A DNA stretch of 64,000 nucleotides from Cutibacterium acnes (GTDB taxonomy: Bacteria > Actinomycetota > Actinomycetes > Propionibacteriales > Propionibacteriaceae): the NCBI RefSeq assembly GCF_003030305.1, contig NZ_CP023676.1, forward strand, positions 2,108,001 to 2,172,000, given 5' to 3'. The translations under genes were made by a program, and so were the position numbers. Position 1 is the stretch's first letter, and each line of letters begins with the position of its first letter. The notes beneath the pieces were generated by a model. It worked only from the letters and a program-made list of their open reading frames with translations. It was not told where the DNA came from and ran no database searches. Below are positions 37,459 through 47,528 of this stretch, piece after piece.

Positions 37459-40032
37459 TCAGAGAATCACCAAACCGTCACCGGCCTCGTTGATGTCAAA
37501 GGTCGCCGTATCGCCCTCCTGCACTTGCCCAGACAACACCTTGCGAGCCAGCTGATCATCGATGGTGGTCTGCATCAGGCGACGCAGTGGTCGGGCACCG
37601 TAGATCGGGTCGAAACCCGCCATGGCCAGCCAGTCCTTACCGGCGTCGGTCACGGCAATGGTGATGCGCCGCTCGGCCAGCCGTGAATTGAGCTTAGCCA
37701 GGTTCGTCTCGACGATCCGTCCCAGATCGGCCATCGACAACGGGTCGAACATGACCACATCGTCGAGTCGATTCAGGAACTCGGGTCGAAACGCCTGACG
37801 CACCGCCCCCATGACGGCCTCACGCTTAGCATGGTCATCAAGGCTCGCGTCTGACAGGAATTGGCTACCCAGATTGCTCGTCAAGACCAAAATGGTGTTG
37901 CGGAAATCCACCGTGCGTCCTTGGCCGTCAGTCAGACGACCGTCGTCGAGCACCTGCAACAAAATGTTAAAGACGTCGGAATGAGCCTTTTCCACCTCGT
38001 CGAGCAAGATAACCGAGTAGGGGCGACGCCGCACAGCTTCGGTAAGCTGACCGCCCTCTTCGTAACCGATGTAACCCGGAGGGGCACCGACCAGACGTGA
38101 GACGGAGTGCTTCTCCATGTACTCACTCATGTCAATACGCACCAGAGCGGTCTCGTCGTCGAAGAGGAACTCCGCCAGGGACTTGGCCAACTCGGTCTTG
38201 CCGACGCCCGTGGGGCCCAGGAAGAGGAACGAGCCAGTCGGACGGTTCGGGTCGCTGATTCCGGCCCGGGAGCGACGCACCGCATCCGAGACGGTCTTGA
38301 CAGCTCGATCCTGACCAATAAGACGTTCGTGCAGCCGCTCCTCCATATGGAGCAGCTTCTCCTGCTCGCCTTGCATCATCCGCCCCACGGGGATGCCGGT
38401 CCACGAGGAAACAACCTCGGCAATGTCGGAGGTACCGACCTCCTCGGACACCATCCGTGGGGTCTCCTCCTCAGCCTTGGCAGCAGCCTCCATCTCCTTC
38501 TCAAGGCCGGGAATCTGACCGTAGAGGATCTCGGACGCTCGCCCGAAGTCGCCCTCGCGCTGGTACTTGTCGGCCGCAGTCCGCAACTCGTCAATCCTTG
38601 TCTTGAGCTCACCGACCTTGTTGAGACCAGCCTTCTCAGCCTCCCAGCGCGACTCCAGGCCGCGCAGGGTCTCCTCCTTGTCAGCCATGTCAGCGCGCAA
38701 CCTCGTTAGGCGCTGCTGGCTGGCCGGGTCGTCCTCCTTCTCGACGGCGAAGATCTCCATCTTCATGCGGTCGACTTCACGGCGCAGGGTGTCGATCTCC
38801 TCCGGAGAGGAGTCAATCTCCATGCGCAGCCGAGACGCAGCCTCGTCGATAAGGTCAATGGCCTTGTCAGGAAGCTGACGGGCGGTGATGCACCGGTGAG
38901 ACAAGCTGGCGGCCGCGACAAGGGCTCCGTCAGTAATACGCACCTTGTGGTGGGCCTCGTAGCGCTCTCGCAAGCCGCGCAGGATGGCAATAGTGTCCTC
39001 AACCGACGGTTCACCGACAAAGACCTGCTGGAAACGACGCTCCAGAGCTGGGTCCTTCTCAATATGCTCGCGGTACTCGTCGAGGGTAGTGGCACCGATC
39101 ATTCGCAGCTCGCCACGGGCCAGCATCGGCTTGAGCATATTGCCAGCGTCCATTGCTCCCTCTCCGGAAGCCCCGGCGCCGACGACGGTGTGCAGCTCAT
39201 CGATAAAGGTAATGATCTGCCCCTCGGCCTCCTTGATCTCGTTGAGGACGGCCTTGAGGCGCTCCTCAAACTCGCCGCGGTATTTAGCCCCGGCAACCAT
39301 GGAGGACAGATCCAAAGAGACGACGCGACGCCCTTTGAGAGAGTCGGGAACGTCCCCGGCGACGACGCGCTGAGCCAACCCCTCGACGACGGCAGTCTTG
39401 CCGACCCCCGGTTCACCGATAAGGACCGGGTTGTTCTTAGTGCGTCGCGCCAACACCTGGACGACGCGGCGAATCTCCTGGTCACGACCAATGACGGGGT
39501 CGAGCTTGCCGGCACGGGCGCGCTCGGTGAGATCGACGGAGTACTTGGCGAGAGCCGATTCGCCTCCCTCGGACTCCTCGGAGGTGACACGACGGTCTCC
39601 ACGACCTTCATTGAAGGCCGCCGCGAGGGAGTCGGGCTTGAGGCCGAGCCCTGCCAGGCCGTTCTGGACGTCGGAGGGAACCGCCGTCAGCGAAATAAGA
39701 AGATGCTCGGTAGCGACGAAGGAATCGCCCATGGCCTCGGCACGGTTCTGCGCGTCGGCGATGACTCGGGCGAAGGCCCCGGACAGCTGCGGCTGAGCTA
39801 TTGAGGCGCCGGTACTTGACGGAAGGGAGCGCATCGCTGCGGTAGCGACGGCGTCGACCTGCTGAGGATCAATCCCCAAGCCAGCTACCAACGGACTGAC
39901 AGTGTTGTCTGGGATCGTGAACAGTGCGTGAAGAAGATGCGAGGGCTCCACGGATGGGTTCCCGTGGGCCAACGCATGCCGAGTAGCGGCGGTGACCGCG
40001 TCACGGCTCATCGTGGTGAGATTGGTGTCCAT
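37459..40032 (-). CDS. clpB: Disaggregase chaperone ClpB
   Basis: 857 residues from ATG at 40032; upstream frame residues are not conserved. ATP-driven ring that resolves aggregates with DnaK/DnaJ/GrpE. N-domain ([16 protein letters not shown]), first AAA+ module (Walker [14 protein letters not shown], Walker [16 protein letters not shown]), a coiled-coil M domain (about 400-520, which binds DnaK), second AAA+ module ([26 protein letters not shown]). Two HspR-type operators upstream put it in the same regulon as dnaK. Confidence 0.97.
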   Translation of the reverse strand: MDTNLTTMSRDAVTAATRHALAHGNPSVEPSHLLHALFTIPDNTVSPLVAGLGIDPQQVDAVATAAMRSLPSSTGASIAQPQLSGAFARVIADAQNRAEAMGDSFVATEHLLISLTAVPSDVQNGLAGLGLKPDSLAAAFNEGRGDRRVTSEESEGGESALAKYSVDLTERARAGKLDPVIGRDQEIRRVVQVLARRTKNNPVLIGEPGVGKTAVVEGLAQRVVAGDVPDSLKGRRVVSLDLSSMVAGAKYRGEFEERLKAVLNEIKEAEGQIITFIDELHTVVGAGASGEGAMDAGNMLKPMLARGELRMIGATTLDEYREHIEKDPALERRFQQVFVGEPSVEDTIAILRGLRERYEAHHKVRITDGALVAAASLSHRCITARQLPDKAIDLIDEAASRLRMEIDSSPEEIDTLRREVDRMKMEIFAVEKEDDPASQQRLTRLRADMADKEETLRGLESRWEAEKAGLNKVGELKTRIDELRTAADKYQREGDFGRASEILYGQIPGLEKEMEAAAKAEEETPRMVSEEVGTSDIAEVVSSWTGIPVGRMMQGEQEKLLHMEERLHERLIGQDRAVKTVSDAVRRSRAGISDPNRPTGSFLFLGPTGVGKTELAKSLAEFLFDDETALVRIDMSEYMEKHSVSRLVGAPPGYIGYEEGGQLTEAVRRRPYSVILLDEVEKAHSDVFNILLQVLDDGRLTDGQGRTVDFRNTILVLTSNLGSQFLSDASLDDHAKREAVMGAVRQAFRPEFLNRLDDVVMFDPLSMADLGRIVETNLAKLNSRLAERRITIAVTDAGKDWLAMAGFDPIYGARPLRRLMQTTIDDQLARKVLSGQVQEGDTATFDINEAGDGLVIL

Positions 40033-40048
40033 TACGTGCCTCACTGAA

Positions 40049-40121
40049 GTTGAGTTGCTATGACTCAAGTATGACTCCTGACGGGACACAATCAAGTGAA
40101 GTTGAGCGTATATGACTCAAC
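40049..40121 (-). promoter_or_regulatory. Two HAIR (HspR-binding) sites of clpB
   Basis: 40049-40069: arms GTTGAGT and ACTCAAG with a 7-bp spacer. 40101-40121: arms GTTGAGC and ACTCAAC with a 7-bp spacer. The consensus is CTTGAGT-N7-ACTCAAG. Both lie within 90 bp upstream of the clpB start and match the sites upstream of dnaK. Confidence 0.88.
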
Positions 40122-40321
40122 TAGCCCAAGGGAGTCGCTCCCCTACCACCTCGGAACCACTGTGAGGTCCAGCCGCTCCGCGTCGTCACGGTCAGAATGA
40201 CTGGAAGAGGACGGCCTCCCGTCCCAATTGTCAGATGACACGAACGACCCTCAGATGAACGCTCGTTCTCACCTATAGGAAAAGCGGAAGCTACCGCCAC
40301 CACCCTGGCAAGATATTCCCC

Positions 40322-41680
40322 ATGTCCGATCTGCGAACCGTCCCCAAGCACACCGCCCTCCTCATCGGGCTCATGATATTTGGGCTATTTTTCGGCGCCG
40401 GAAACCTCATCTTCCCGGTCGAGCTAGGGCGCCTCGCCGGCCACAGCGCCCCCGTAACCGCCGCAGGATTTCTCGTCACCGCAGTCGGGATCCCCATCGT
40501 GGCCATCATCTCTTCCGCCGTGTCGGGATGCTCCAGCGTCCACGGCATGACCTCGCGGGTGTCCTCTCAATACGCCACGATCTTCACCTGCCTGCTGTAC
40601 CTGACCATCGGCCCAGCCTTCGCCATCCCGAGAACGGCGACCGTCTCCTACGAAGTCGGCGTGGCGCCCTTTATCCAAGGCCACGGCCCGGCACTGCCGA
40701 TCTTCACCATCGTGTTCTTCGCGATGACTCTGGTCGCAGCCCTCAAACCCGGAAAGCTCATGGACTGGGTAGGGCGATATCTGACCCCACTGTTCCTTGC
40801 CCTGCTAGCCATCCTCATCGTGGCACCCCTCATCCATCCCATGCCCACCGTCGCGAATCGTCCCCCGCAGCCCCCGTACGATCACCAGCCCTTCATGCAC
40901 GGCTTCCTCGACGGCTACAACACCATGGACGCGCTGGCGTCCCTCGCCTTCGCCATCGTCATCATTGAAGCAATCAATCAACGCGGCTCGACGGGCCGTC
41001 GCGATGTCACCCATATCACAATCCGCGCCGGGCTGGTTGCCACCATCCCGCTGACCCTCGTCTACGTATCCCTGGCATGGCTCGGGCGCACGTCCACCCT
41101 CGTCGTCCCTAACGCTGCCAATGGCGGCGTCGTCCTGGCTGGGGTTTCACGCCACTACTACGGCACGGCCGGTCAGGTGTTGATAGCCGCCATCGTGCTG
41201 GTAGCCTGCCTCAAAACAGCGATCGGTTTGGTCGTGGCCTGTGCCGAGATCTTTCGTCGCATGTTCCCGGCGGGGCCGTCAGTGCGAAGCTGGGTCGTCA
41301 TCTTCAGCGTGGCGTCAGCCATCATCGCCAACGCCGGTCTGACGACGATCATCGCCTGGTCGACCCCCGTCCTCATGTTCCTCTACCCGTTGGCAATCAC
41401 GGCGATCATTTTGGGGCTGCTTGACCCGTGGCTGGGTGCCAGCCGCCTCCCCCACCGCATCATGACCGGATGCGTCGTCCTGGCTGCCCTGCCAGACCTG
41501 GTGCGCGCCCTGCCGATCCAAGGGTCAGGAACCCGCGCTATCACCCACGTGGCCGACATGGTCCTACCCTGGGCGTCCGACGGTCTCGGTTGGGGGCTTC
41601 CCGCCATTATCGGTCTGGCCGCCGGTTGGGGAGCCAGTCTCATCTTGGGTCGCCCCCGTCGTTGGGGCACGAGTAGCTGA
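40322..41680 (+). CDS. brnQ: Branched-chain amino acid carrier BrnQ
   Basis: 452 residues, about 12 spans. LIVCS-family sodium or proton symporter for Leu, Ile and Val. Characteristic N-terminus LMIFGLFFGAGNLIFPVELG, and IGPAFAIPRTATVSYEVG. Ends 6 bp from a convergent HAD gene. The 200 bp upstream (past the clpB operators) shows only a small GGGAG/CTCCC hairpin. Confidence 0.93.
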   Translation: MSDLRTVPKHTALLIGLMIFGLFFGAGNLIFPVELGRLAGHSAPVTAAGFLVTAVGIPIVAIISSAVSGCSSVHGMTSRVSSQYATIFTCLLYLTIGPAFAIPRTATVSYEVGVAPFIQGHGPALPIFTIVFFAMTLVAALKPGKLMDWVGRYLTPLFLALLAILIVAPLIHPMPTVANRPPQPPYDHQPFMHGFLDGYNTMDALASLAFAIVIIEAINQRGSTGRRDVTHITIRAGLVATIPLTLVYVSLAWLGRTSTLVVPNAANGGVVLAGVSRHYYGTAGQVLIAAIVLVACLKTAIGLVVACAEIFRRMFPAGPSVRSWVVIFSVASAIIANAGLTTIIAWSTPVLMFLYPLAITAIILGLLDPWLGASRLPHRIMTGCVVLAALPDLVRALPIQGSGTRAITHVADMVLPWASDGLGWGLPAIIGLAAGWGASLILGRPRRWGTSS

Positions 41681-41686
41681 GTGGCT

Positions 41687-42433
41687 TTACGCTTGCGAGA
41701 GCAAGTCTTCGAGCTTGACCAGGGTGTCGTGCCAGTCGTCGACCGCGACGCACGGAATACCCATCGCCTTGACAGGATAGTCGTTGCCGTGTTCGTCAAG
41801 ACGATCACCGTAAAACAGCACATCCGCCTTGGATAGGCCCGTCATCTCAAGCAACTTGGCTATACCGAAGGACTTGTCTCGACCAACTCGAGTGATATCC
41901 ACGGAGGTAGACCCCCCAGCGCGCACCTCAAGATCAAGGAGCTTCCCAGCAACCGCCTCACGCAGTTTAAGCTTCTTGTCGCCGCTGGGATCCCACGCTT
42001 TCTTCGCGTCGACGGGGGCCCGCTGACCCAGTGCGGAAAAAGTGATCTGCGACTCGCGGTCTTCCAGTACCGGACCCCAGGTGTGTTCCTCCCACAGCCC
42101 GAGGTCACGGGCGCAGGTTTCGACAGCTTCCATAGCACGGGACTTCTCGTCGTCGGTCAAAGCCTCGACGTAAATACGCTGCCACTCACCGTCAACACAG
42201 CGGTAGTACTGAGTACCGCAGGCGGGCAGCAGGTGGAGCCGATCCAGCCGGGGTGCGTCGACGAGAGCCTCGACGACCTGAGTCCGGAACTGACCGAACT
42301 GGCCACCAGAGATGACGCATACACTCGTGCGATCAAGCAAACGAACAATGATGCGGGCCATCTCCTGGGGAAGGCGAGTTTTCGAGGGGGCCAACGTGTC
42401 GTCTAGATCAAACGCGACAAGTTCAGGAATCAC
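41687..42433 (-). CDS. HAD-superfamily (IIB) sugar-phosphatase-like hydrolase
   Basis: 248 residues from GTG at 42433; the longer start at 42469 would sit against the upstream terminator hairpin. HAD motif I AFDLDDTLAPSK (nucleophile and acid Asp), motif II VISGG, the cap with ESQITFSALGQ, motif III Lys in GRDKSFGIAKL, motif IV FYGDRLDEHGNDYP. The cap and motifs resemble sucrose-phosphatase/phosphomannomutase-like HADs; likely dephosphorylates a sugar phosphate. Confidence 0.82.
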   Translation of the reverse strand: MIPELVAFDLDDTLAPSKTRLPQEMARIIVRLLDRTSVCVISGGQFGQFRTQVVEALVDAPRLDRLHLLPACGTQYYRCVDGEWQRIYVEALTDDEKSRAMEAVETCARDLGLWEEHTWGPVLEDRESQITFSALGQRAPVDAKKAWDPSGDKKLKLREAVAGKLLDLEVRAGGSTSVDITRVGRDKSFGIAKLLEMTGLSKADVLFYGDRLDEHGNDYPVKAMGIPCVAVDDWHDTLVKLEDLLSQA

Positions 42434-42473
42434 CCTCGAACTGTACAAGGCCGACGAATGCTCACGCACGACA

Positions 42474-42503
42474 ACGGGCCCGCACGTTTCCCAGCGGGCC
42501 CGT
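42474..42503 (-). terminator. Terminator of the class I aldolase gene
   Basis: Perfect 10-bp stem ACGGGCCCGC / GCGGGCCCGT, 10-nt loop, 11 bp past the stop on the minus strand. Confidence 0.85.
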
Positions 42504-42514
42504 CTGTCGAAGGG

Positions 42515-43423
42515 TCAGGACACCGATGCGGCGTAAATCGAGTCGATAGAGGCACGCAGAGTCTGATCGAACTCCTGCTGCGACTGTGCGACGTTTAGCC
42601 CCTCGGCCAAAGCACGAGAGAAGCTCGCGATGAGTCCCCTGTTGCGGGCCAGCTTCTTGTTGGCCTCCTCACGGGAGTACCCACCAGACAGGGCGACAAC
42701 GCGCAGGACCTTCGGATCCGCAATGAGGTCGGCATACAGGTCTTCGGAACTCGGGATCGTCAGCTTCAACATGATTTTGGCATCGAGCGGCAGAGAGTCG
42801 ATGTGGGCGCGGATGAGGTTGTGCAGCCTTTCCTCAGCCTTCTCCTTATGTAGAGCGTGGATGTCGACCTCGGGTTCGAGGATCGGCACAAGACCCGCAG
42901 CGCGCACCTGTTCGGCCAGTTCGAACTGCTGGTCGACAATCTTTTCAATGCCAGCTTTGTCATCATCCAGGATAACAGAGCGCTCTTTGGTACCGAAGAT
43001 GTGCTTGTCCTCGACGGCGCGATGCAGCAACTCGTCGAGGCCGGGAATCGGCTTCATGAGACGAACGTGGCGGTCTTCGTCAGCCAGGCCCTTATCAATC
43101 TTGAGAATGGGAACAATGCCCTTCTTCTCCCACAGGTAATCACCGGTGGGGATTCCCTCGATCTTGCGATCCATCGTCATCTCGAACAGGATCGCCGCGA
43201 GAATATGGTCGCTAGTAAAAGACGGGCTGGTGATGATCCTGGTCCGCATCTCGTGGACGAGATCGAACATCTTGTCCTGATCGTCTCCATAAACCTCAGG
43301 TTCTACCCCATATGCCTTGAGGGCCTTCGGGGTAGAACCGCCGGACTGGTCCAAGGCCGCAATGAATCCGGGCGCAGTACCCATGCGTTCAGTCTGCTGA
43401 GCGCGCGCATTAGTGGCTGTCAT
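42515..43423 (-). CDS. Class I fructose-bisphosphate aldolase
   Basis: 302 residues from ATG at 43423 with an AAGGAGA ribosome site. Schiff-base aldolase: FIAALDQSGGSTPKALKAYG at the start, IVPILKIDKGLA (Lys region), LVPILEPEVDIH, and LKLTIPSSEDLYADL with the candidate Schiff-base Lys. The N-terminus MTATNARAQQTERMGTAPG is usual for the bacterial type. Redundant in reaction with the class II enzyme at 29399-30424. Confidence 0.93.
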   Translation of the reverse strand: MTATNARAQQTERMGTAPGFIAALDQSGGSTPKALKAYGVEPEVYGDDQDKMFDLVHEMRTRIITSPSFTSDHILAAILFEMTMDRKIEGIPTGDYLWEKKGIVPILKIDKGLADEDRHVRLMKPIPGLDELLHRAVEDKHIFGTKERSVILDDDKAGIEKIVDQQFELAEQVRAAGLVPILEPEVDIHALHKEKAEERLHNLIRAHIDSLPLDAKIMLKLTIPSSEDLYADLIADPKVLRVVALSGGYSREEANKKLARNRGLIASFSRALAEGLNVAQSQQEFDQTLRASIDSIYAASVS

Positions 43424-43488
43424 GGCGACATCTCCTTCGACTTCGATGACGTCTTCCAACGTACCCGAAAACGTGGGTCACGAAAGGT

Positions 43489-44058
43489 TTAGCGAGGGAT
43501 CTCGTGCCACTCCCGAGCCATCCTCACCAACCCCGGGGCATGACAATTCCCAGCTTCGATCCGATCAATCGTTACCGCGATGAGTGTGGCCGATCCGGTA
43601 TCAGTCATTGACTGAACGAAACCATGCAAAATGGGCCCCTGCATCTCTAACCGGGGTGCTCCCTCAGCGCTCGGCGCCCACTCGGTGCCGGCAAAGTGAT
43701 CGGCCCCTGGCACAGCGAAGTCATCAGCGAGGTCCGCGCGATCTGCATCAAGCATGTGGACGATGACGCGGGACTCCTCCGTCAGGGTGGCCAGGGTCGT
43801 CGAACCATTACCCAACGACACCGACACAACAGCCGGGACGACTGACACCGACGCCAGGGAGGAGACCGTCAAGCCCTCGGGCCCAGCCGCTCCCATCGTC
43901 GTGAGGATCGCCACTCCAGCAGGGTACCCGCGAAATGCAGTGGCCAAATCGTTGGCTAGCTCGTGGGCAGAGGTCGGTGCGGGGTTCGGCGTCGTCACCC
44001 GCTTGAGTTTGTCACTCATTTTCACGATTGTCGCCAGAAAACTGCCCTCAAGGATCAT
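43489..44058 (-). CDS. Flavin reductase-like FMN-binding protein
   Basis: 189 residues from ATG at 44058, which overlaps the Nramp gene stop (ATGA); ATG at 44019 (MSDKLKR) is the alternative. FMN-binding split barrel: AFRGYPAGVAILTTMG, GLTVSSLASVSVVPAVVSVSLG, then TGSATLIAVTIDRIEAG. It likely reduces FMN with NAD(P)H or serves a partner oxygenase, but no partner is adjacent. The coupling to a metal transporter is noted under findings. Confidence 0.82.
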   Translation of the reverse strand: MILEGSFLATIVKMSDKLKRVTTPNPAPTSAHELANDLATAFRGYPAGVAILTTMGAAGPEGLTVSSLASVSVVPAVVSVSLGNGSTTLATLTEESRVIVHMLDADRADLADDFAVPGADHFAGTEWAPSAEGAPRLEMQGPILHGFVQSMTDTGSATLIAVTIDRIEAGNCHAPGLVRMAREWHEIPR

Positions 44059-45266
44059 GCACCCATGACCGTCTCGACGACGAGAACCACGTTGAGAGCC
44101 GAGACTGCTGCCACGACGATCCACGCGATGGCGGCCATGACACGGCCATTCGTCCATTGGCCCATCAGCCGCCGATCGCCGGTGAACCGAGCCAACGGCA
44201 CCAACACGAGCGGCAACCCCATGCTCAACAGCACCTGGCTCCAGACGAGGGCCTGAGTCGGATTGGCTCCGGATGCCAGAATGATTAGCGCCGGGATGAT
44301 CGTCACAAGTCGCCGGACCAGCATCGGCACCCTCATATGGAGAAGCCCGGCCATGATCTCAGCTCCGGCATACGCGCCAACGGAGGTTGAAGCCAGACCT
44401 GACGCGAACAGCCCCACCGCGAAAATAAGCCCCACTACCGGCCCCATTGAGTTACTCATGGCTGCATGAGCCTCAGCTATGCCGTCGATACCCTTAACAC
44501 CTTGCAGGCTCGCCGCAGCCAACAGCAGCATCGCAATATTCACCGATCCTGCCAGCACCAGAGAGACCGCGACATCCCATCGGGTTGCTCGCAACAGCGT
44601 GGTGATCCGTTTTGGCCTGTCGTCGGTCCCGTGGCGATCACGCACCAGGGAAGAGTGCATGTATACCGCGTGAGGCATGACTGTAGCGCCCAGCATCGAC
44701 GTGGCGAGCATGACGGTTTCAGTACCTTCAAACCGGGGCACTAGGCCTGACGCGACCCCACCCCATGACAGCGGGGAAAAAGCAAGACCGGCGGTGAACC
44801 CGATGGCGATGACGACGAGCATCCCGATAATGACGATCTCGAAGGTGCGCTGGCCATGACGCGACGGGATCGCCAAAATCGCCAGCGACAACGCCCCGGT
44901 CATAAGTCCACCTACGATCAGTGGGAGCCCGAACAGAAGCTGCAGGGCCACCGCCCCACCGATGACCTCCGCCAGATCAGTGGCGGCAGCGACAAGCTCG
45001 GCCTGAAACCAATAGGCCAGACGACTACCACGACGCGGCAGTGCCCCTCCGACAAGTTCGGGCAAGGAATGTCCGGTAACCAATCCGAGCTTGGCGGACA
45101 AATACTGCACCAACATCGCTACGACGTTGGCGACGACGAGCACCCATACCAGCAAGTAGCCGTAGCCGGCTCCGGCTGCCAGGTTCGCGGCGACGTTTCC
45201 CGGGTCGACGTACGCCACGGCGGCGACGAAAGCTGGCCCCATAAGGCGTATCACTCGGTTGCTCAC
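44055..45266 (-). CDS. mntH: Nramp-family divalent metal (Mn/Fe) transporter
   Basis: 403 residues from GTG at 45266 (a TTG at 45311 is less likely). About 11 spans. The Nramp metal site is intact: DPGN in AAVAYVDPGNVAANLAAG (span 1) and MPHAVYMHSS (span 6). Transport-motif region VGAYAGAEIMAGLL. Imports Mn(II) or Fe(II) with protons. Confidence 0.93.
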   Translation of the reverse strand: MSNRVIRLMGPAFVAAVAYVDPGNVAANLAAGAGYGYLLVWVLVVANVVAMLVQYLSAKLGLVTGHSLPELVGGALPRRGSRLAYWFQAELVAAATDLAEVIGGAVALQLLFGLPLIVGGLMTGALSLAILAIPSRHGQRTFEIVIIGMLVVIAIGFTAGLAFSPLSWGGVASGLVPRFEGTETVMLATSMLGATVMPHAVYMHSSLVRDRHGTDDRPKRITTLLRATRWDVAVSLVLAGSVNIAMLLLAAASLQGVKGIDGIAEAHAAMSNSMGPVVGLIFAVGLFASGLASTSVGAYAGAEIMAGLLHMRVPMLVRRLVTIIPALIILASGANPTQALVWSQVLLSMGLPLVLVPLARFTGDRRLMGQWTNGRVMAAIAWIVVAAVSALNVVLVVETVMGA

Positions 45267-45400
45267 ATCGCCATCATGTCCCCTCAGGCAAGGAGCCCCA
45301 AAACGCCACAACTGTCACCCGTCAGGCGGCGAGCTGAATCGTCATGAAATCCACCGACGGAAGGATGTCACACGCGTCTTGTAGCCGTAGGGTCAGGAAA

Positions 45401-46679
45401 GTGAGCAGCGCTTCGATACCCCCACGACGCCCCCCGGGACGTTTGCGTCGTCGTTACCGATGGCTGCACGCCCACCCCATGATCCTCGATTCAGTAATGG
45501 CCTTCCTCGTCCTCATCGCCGCATTCGCGACGTGGGGACACGACACCAACCACAACACCGCTTACCGCGCATGGATGGCGCTGTGGGTACTGACTGTCTG
45601 TGCGTCCTGGGTGTGGGCCCGCACCAAGCCGGAAGTGACCGCTTCGGTGCTAGTCGCCTCACACATCCTTCAGCTAGCGGTCTACCCGTTCCCGTCACCG
45701 CAAAACACCCTAGTCCCCCTCATCCTCTATCAGGTGTCACTGAAGACCGACCCGCCCCGGCGCAGATTCTGGCTGGCCATGTGCGTCGTCGGCCCGGTTT
45801 CCGCCGGGGTGAGCTGGGGATTCGCCCCGACGACCTCCGAACCCATCAGCTATAACACTCACCTCATCCGCTTCTCCGTCATCATCATCGCGTGCATGGC
45901 CAGTTGTTTGGCAGCGTGGTTTGCCGGCAGCGCCACGAGTAGACCGACGTCAAACCATGGCAGCGTTGCGCCAACGTGCCATCGACCTGGAGCGCGAGCG
46001 CGACCAAAGCATCAGGCTAGCCACCCAGGAGGAGCGGGCCAAGATCGCCCGGGACATACACGACATTGTCGCCCACTCCTTGTCGGTCATCGTGGTGCAG
46101 GCAGACGGTGGCGCCTACCTGGCTCACCATGAAGAGGCCGGCGATATCGAGACCCGACTGTCAGCCAGTGGGCAGGCCCTCGACACGATCGCTACGACGG
46201 CCCGTCACGCCCTTGACGGGACTCGACGTCTCGTCGGTGTGCTGCGTGACAACGATGCTGGCCCGCAGCTGTCCCCCACTCAGGGCCTTGACGACATCCC
46301 CAACCTCATCAGGGAGATGAAGGGAGCTCTCGCCATCACTCTGACGATCAAAGGCCGCTCGGAATGTCACGAACCGTTGTCCCAAGGCGCCGAACTCGCC
46401 TGCTACCGCGTCGTCCAAGAAGCCCTCACCAATGTCCTTAAACACGGCGGCCCGACGGCAACCGCCCGCGTCACCATCAGCCACCACCCCGATGATGTCA
46501 CCTTGGACATTCTCGACGATGGCCGCGGTACTAGCGTCACGGGTATCGAGCGCGCCGACGGGGCCGGACATGGCCTGGTGGGGATGCGAGAACGAATGTC
46601 CGCTTGGGGTGGCACCCTTGAGGTAGGGAGTCGCCCGGGCCACGGGTTCCGAGTCCGTGCCGTCATCCCTACCCGTTGA
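45401..46679 (+). pseudogene. NarL-class sensor histidine kinase, frameshifted
   Basis: The membrane half reads in one frame from GTG 45401 (ILDSVMAFLVLIAAFATW and further spans to CMASCLAAWFAGSA). The kinase half reads in the +1 frame: RRQTMAALRQRAIDLERERDQ, H-box EERAKIARDIHDIVAHSLS with the phospho-His, then N- and G-boxes (EALTNVLKHGG, LDILDDGRGT). The two join only if one base near 45931-45950 is removed; there is no homopolymer there. As read, the first frame runs on with a nonsense-like tail to 46132. The kinase half could be re-initiated at TTG 45921 or ATG 45957 as a soluble protein. Likely inactivated, or a base error in the sequence. Confidence 0.8.
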
Positions 46680-46709
46680 TCGTCAGTTTGAGCCCCGAAG
46701 GACCACGCC

Positions 46710-47384
46710 ATGACCGACCCGATCCGACTCCTCCTGGCCGACGACCAGCAGATGGTGCGCGCCGGGTTCCGCCTAGTCCTTGACGCCCAGCCGGATATGT
46801 CCGTCGTCGGGGAGGCTAATGACGGAGCTGAGGCCTTACAGCTCGTCGACGAGTTGGCCCCCGATGTTGTCCTTATGGATATCCGGATGCCTGTCCTTGA
46901 TGGTTTGGGCGCCACCGAGAAGATCATGACAAGCCACCCTGAGGCCAAGATCCTCGTGCTGACGACCTTCGACCTTGACGAGTACGTCCACTCTGCGCTG
47001 CGAGCAGGGGCGTCCGGATTCATGCTCAAAGACGCTGGGCCCACCGAACTACTAGCCGCCATCCGCGCTGTCCGCGACGGTGACTCTGTCGTCGCCCCGT
47101 CGGCCACTCGCCGCCTCATAGAGAGGTTCATCCCCCGTCAGGGCGAAGGGGCTGCGACCATAACCGACCCGAAGCTCGTCGAGACTCTCTCAGACCGGGA
47201 GCGCGAGGTGCTTACCTGCGTCGGCGAAGGACTCACGAACGCCGAGATCGCCGAACGGCTCTACCTGGCCGAGACGACCGTCAAAACCCACATTGGCCAC
47301 ATCCTGTCAAAGCTGGGGCTGCGCGACCGCGTCTCCATGGTCATCACGGCCTATGATGCCGGTCTGGTGCGTCCGGGTCGCTGA
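46710..47384 (+). CDS. NarL/LuxR-family response regulator
   Basis: 224 residues. Receiver with RLLLADDQQMVRAGF, phospho-acceptor Asp57 in VVLMDIRMP, Thr in LVLTTFD and Lys in GFMLKDAG. C-terminal LuxR helix-turn-helix: LSDREREVLTCVGEGLTNAEIA and TVKTHIGHILSKLGL. Starts 30 bp after the kinase and likely drives the ABC pair downstream, as in antimicrobial-peptide-response modules (inference). Confidence 0.93.
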   Translation: MTDPIRLLLADDQQMVRAGFRLVLDAQPDMSVVGEANDGAEALQLVDELAPDVVLMDIRMPVLDGLGATEKIMTSHPEAKILVLTTFDLDEYVHSALRAGASGFMLKDAGPTELLAAIRAVRDGDSVVAPSATRRLIERFIPRQGEGAATITDPKLVETLSDREREVLTCVGEGLTNAEIAERLYLAETTVKTHIGHILSKLGLRDRVSMVITAYDAGLVRPGR

Positions 47385-47478
47385 CCTTTCAGTTGACTAC
47401 GGCGCTGCCGAAAATGGGCACATCCTCCTGCGGTAGGAGAGCCGAAACCACTCCCGGGACCGATGTGTGACGAGGGAA

Positions 47479-47502
47479 AACACCCTTAGCGTCAAAGGTG
47501 TT
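47479..47502. promoter_or_regulatory. Inverted repeat in the ABC promoter region
   Basis: Arms AACACC / GGTGTT with TT/AA extension around a 6-nt centre, 26 bp upstream of the ATPase start. A candidate operator for the adjacent response regulator. Confidence 0.4.
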
Positions 47503-47528
47503 GTTAAACCTCTGACACAGGAGTTTCC

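Noticed and set aside
38896-39804. 302-residue plus-strand frame
   Set aside because: Antisense to clpB, which is intact with all AAA+ motifs.
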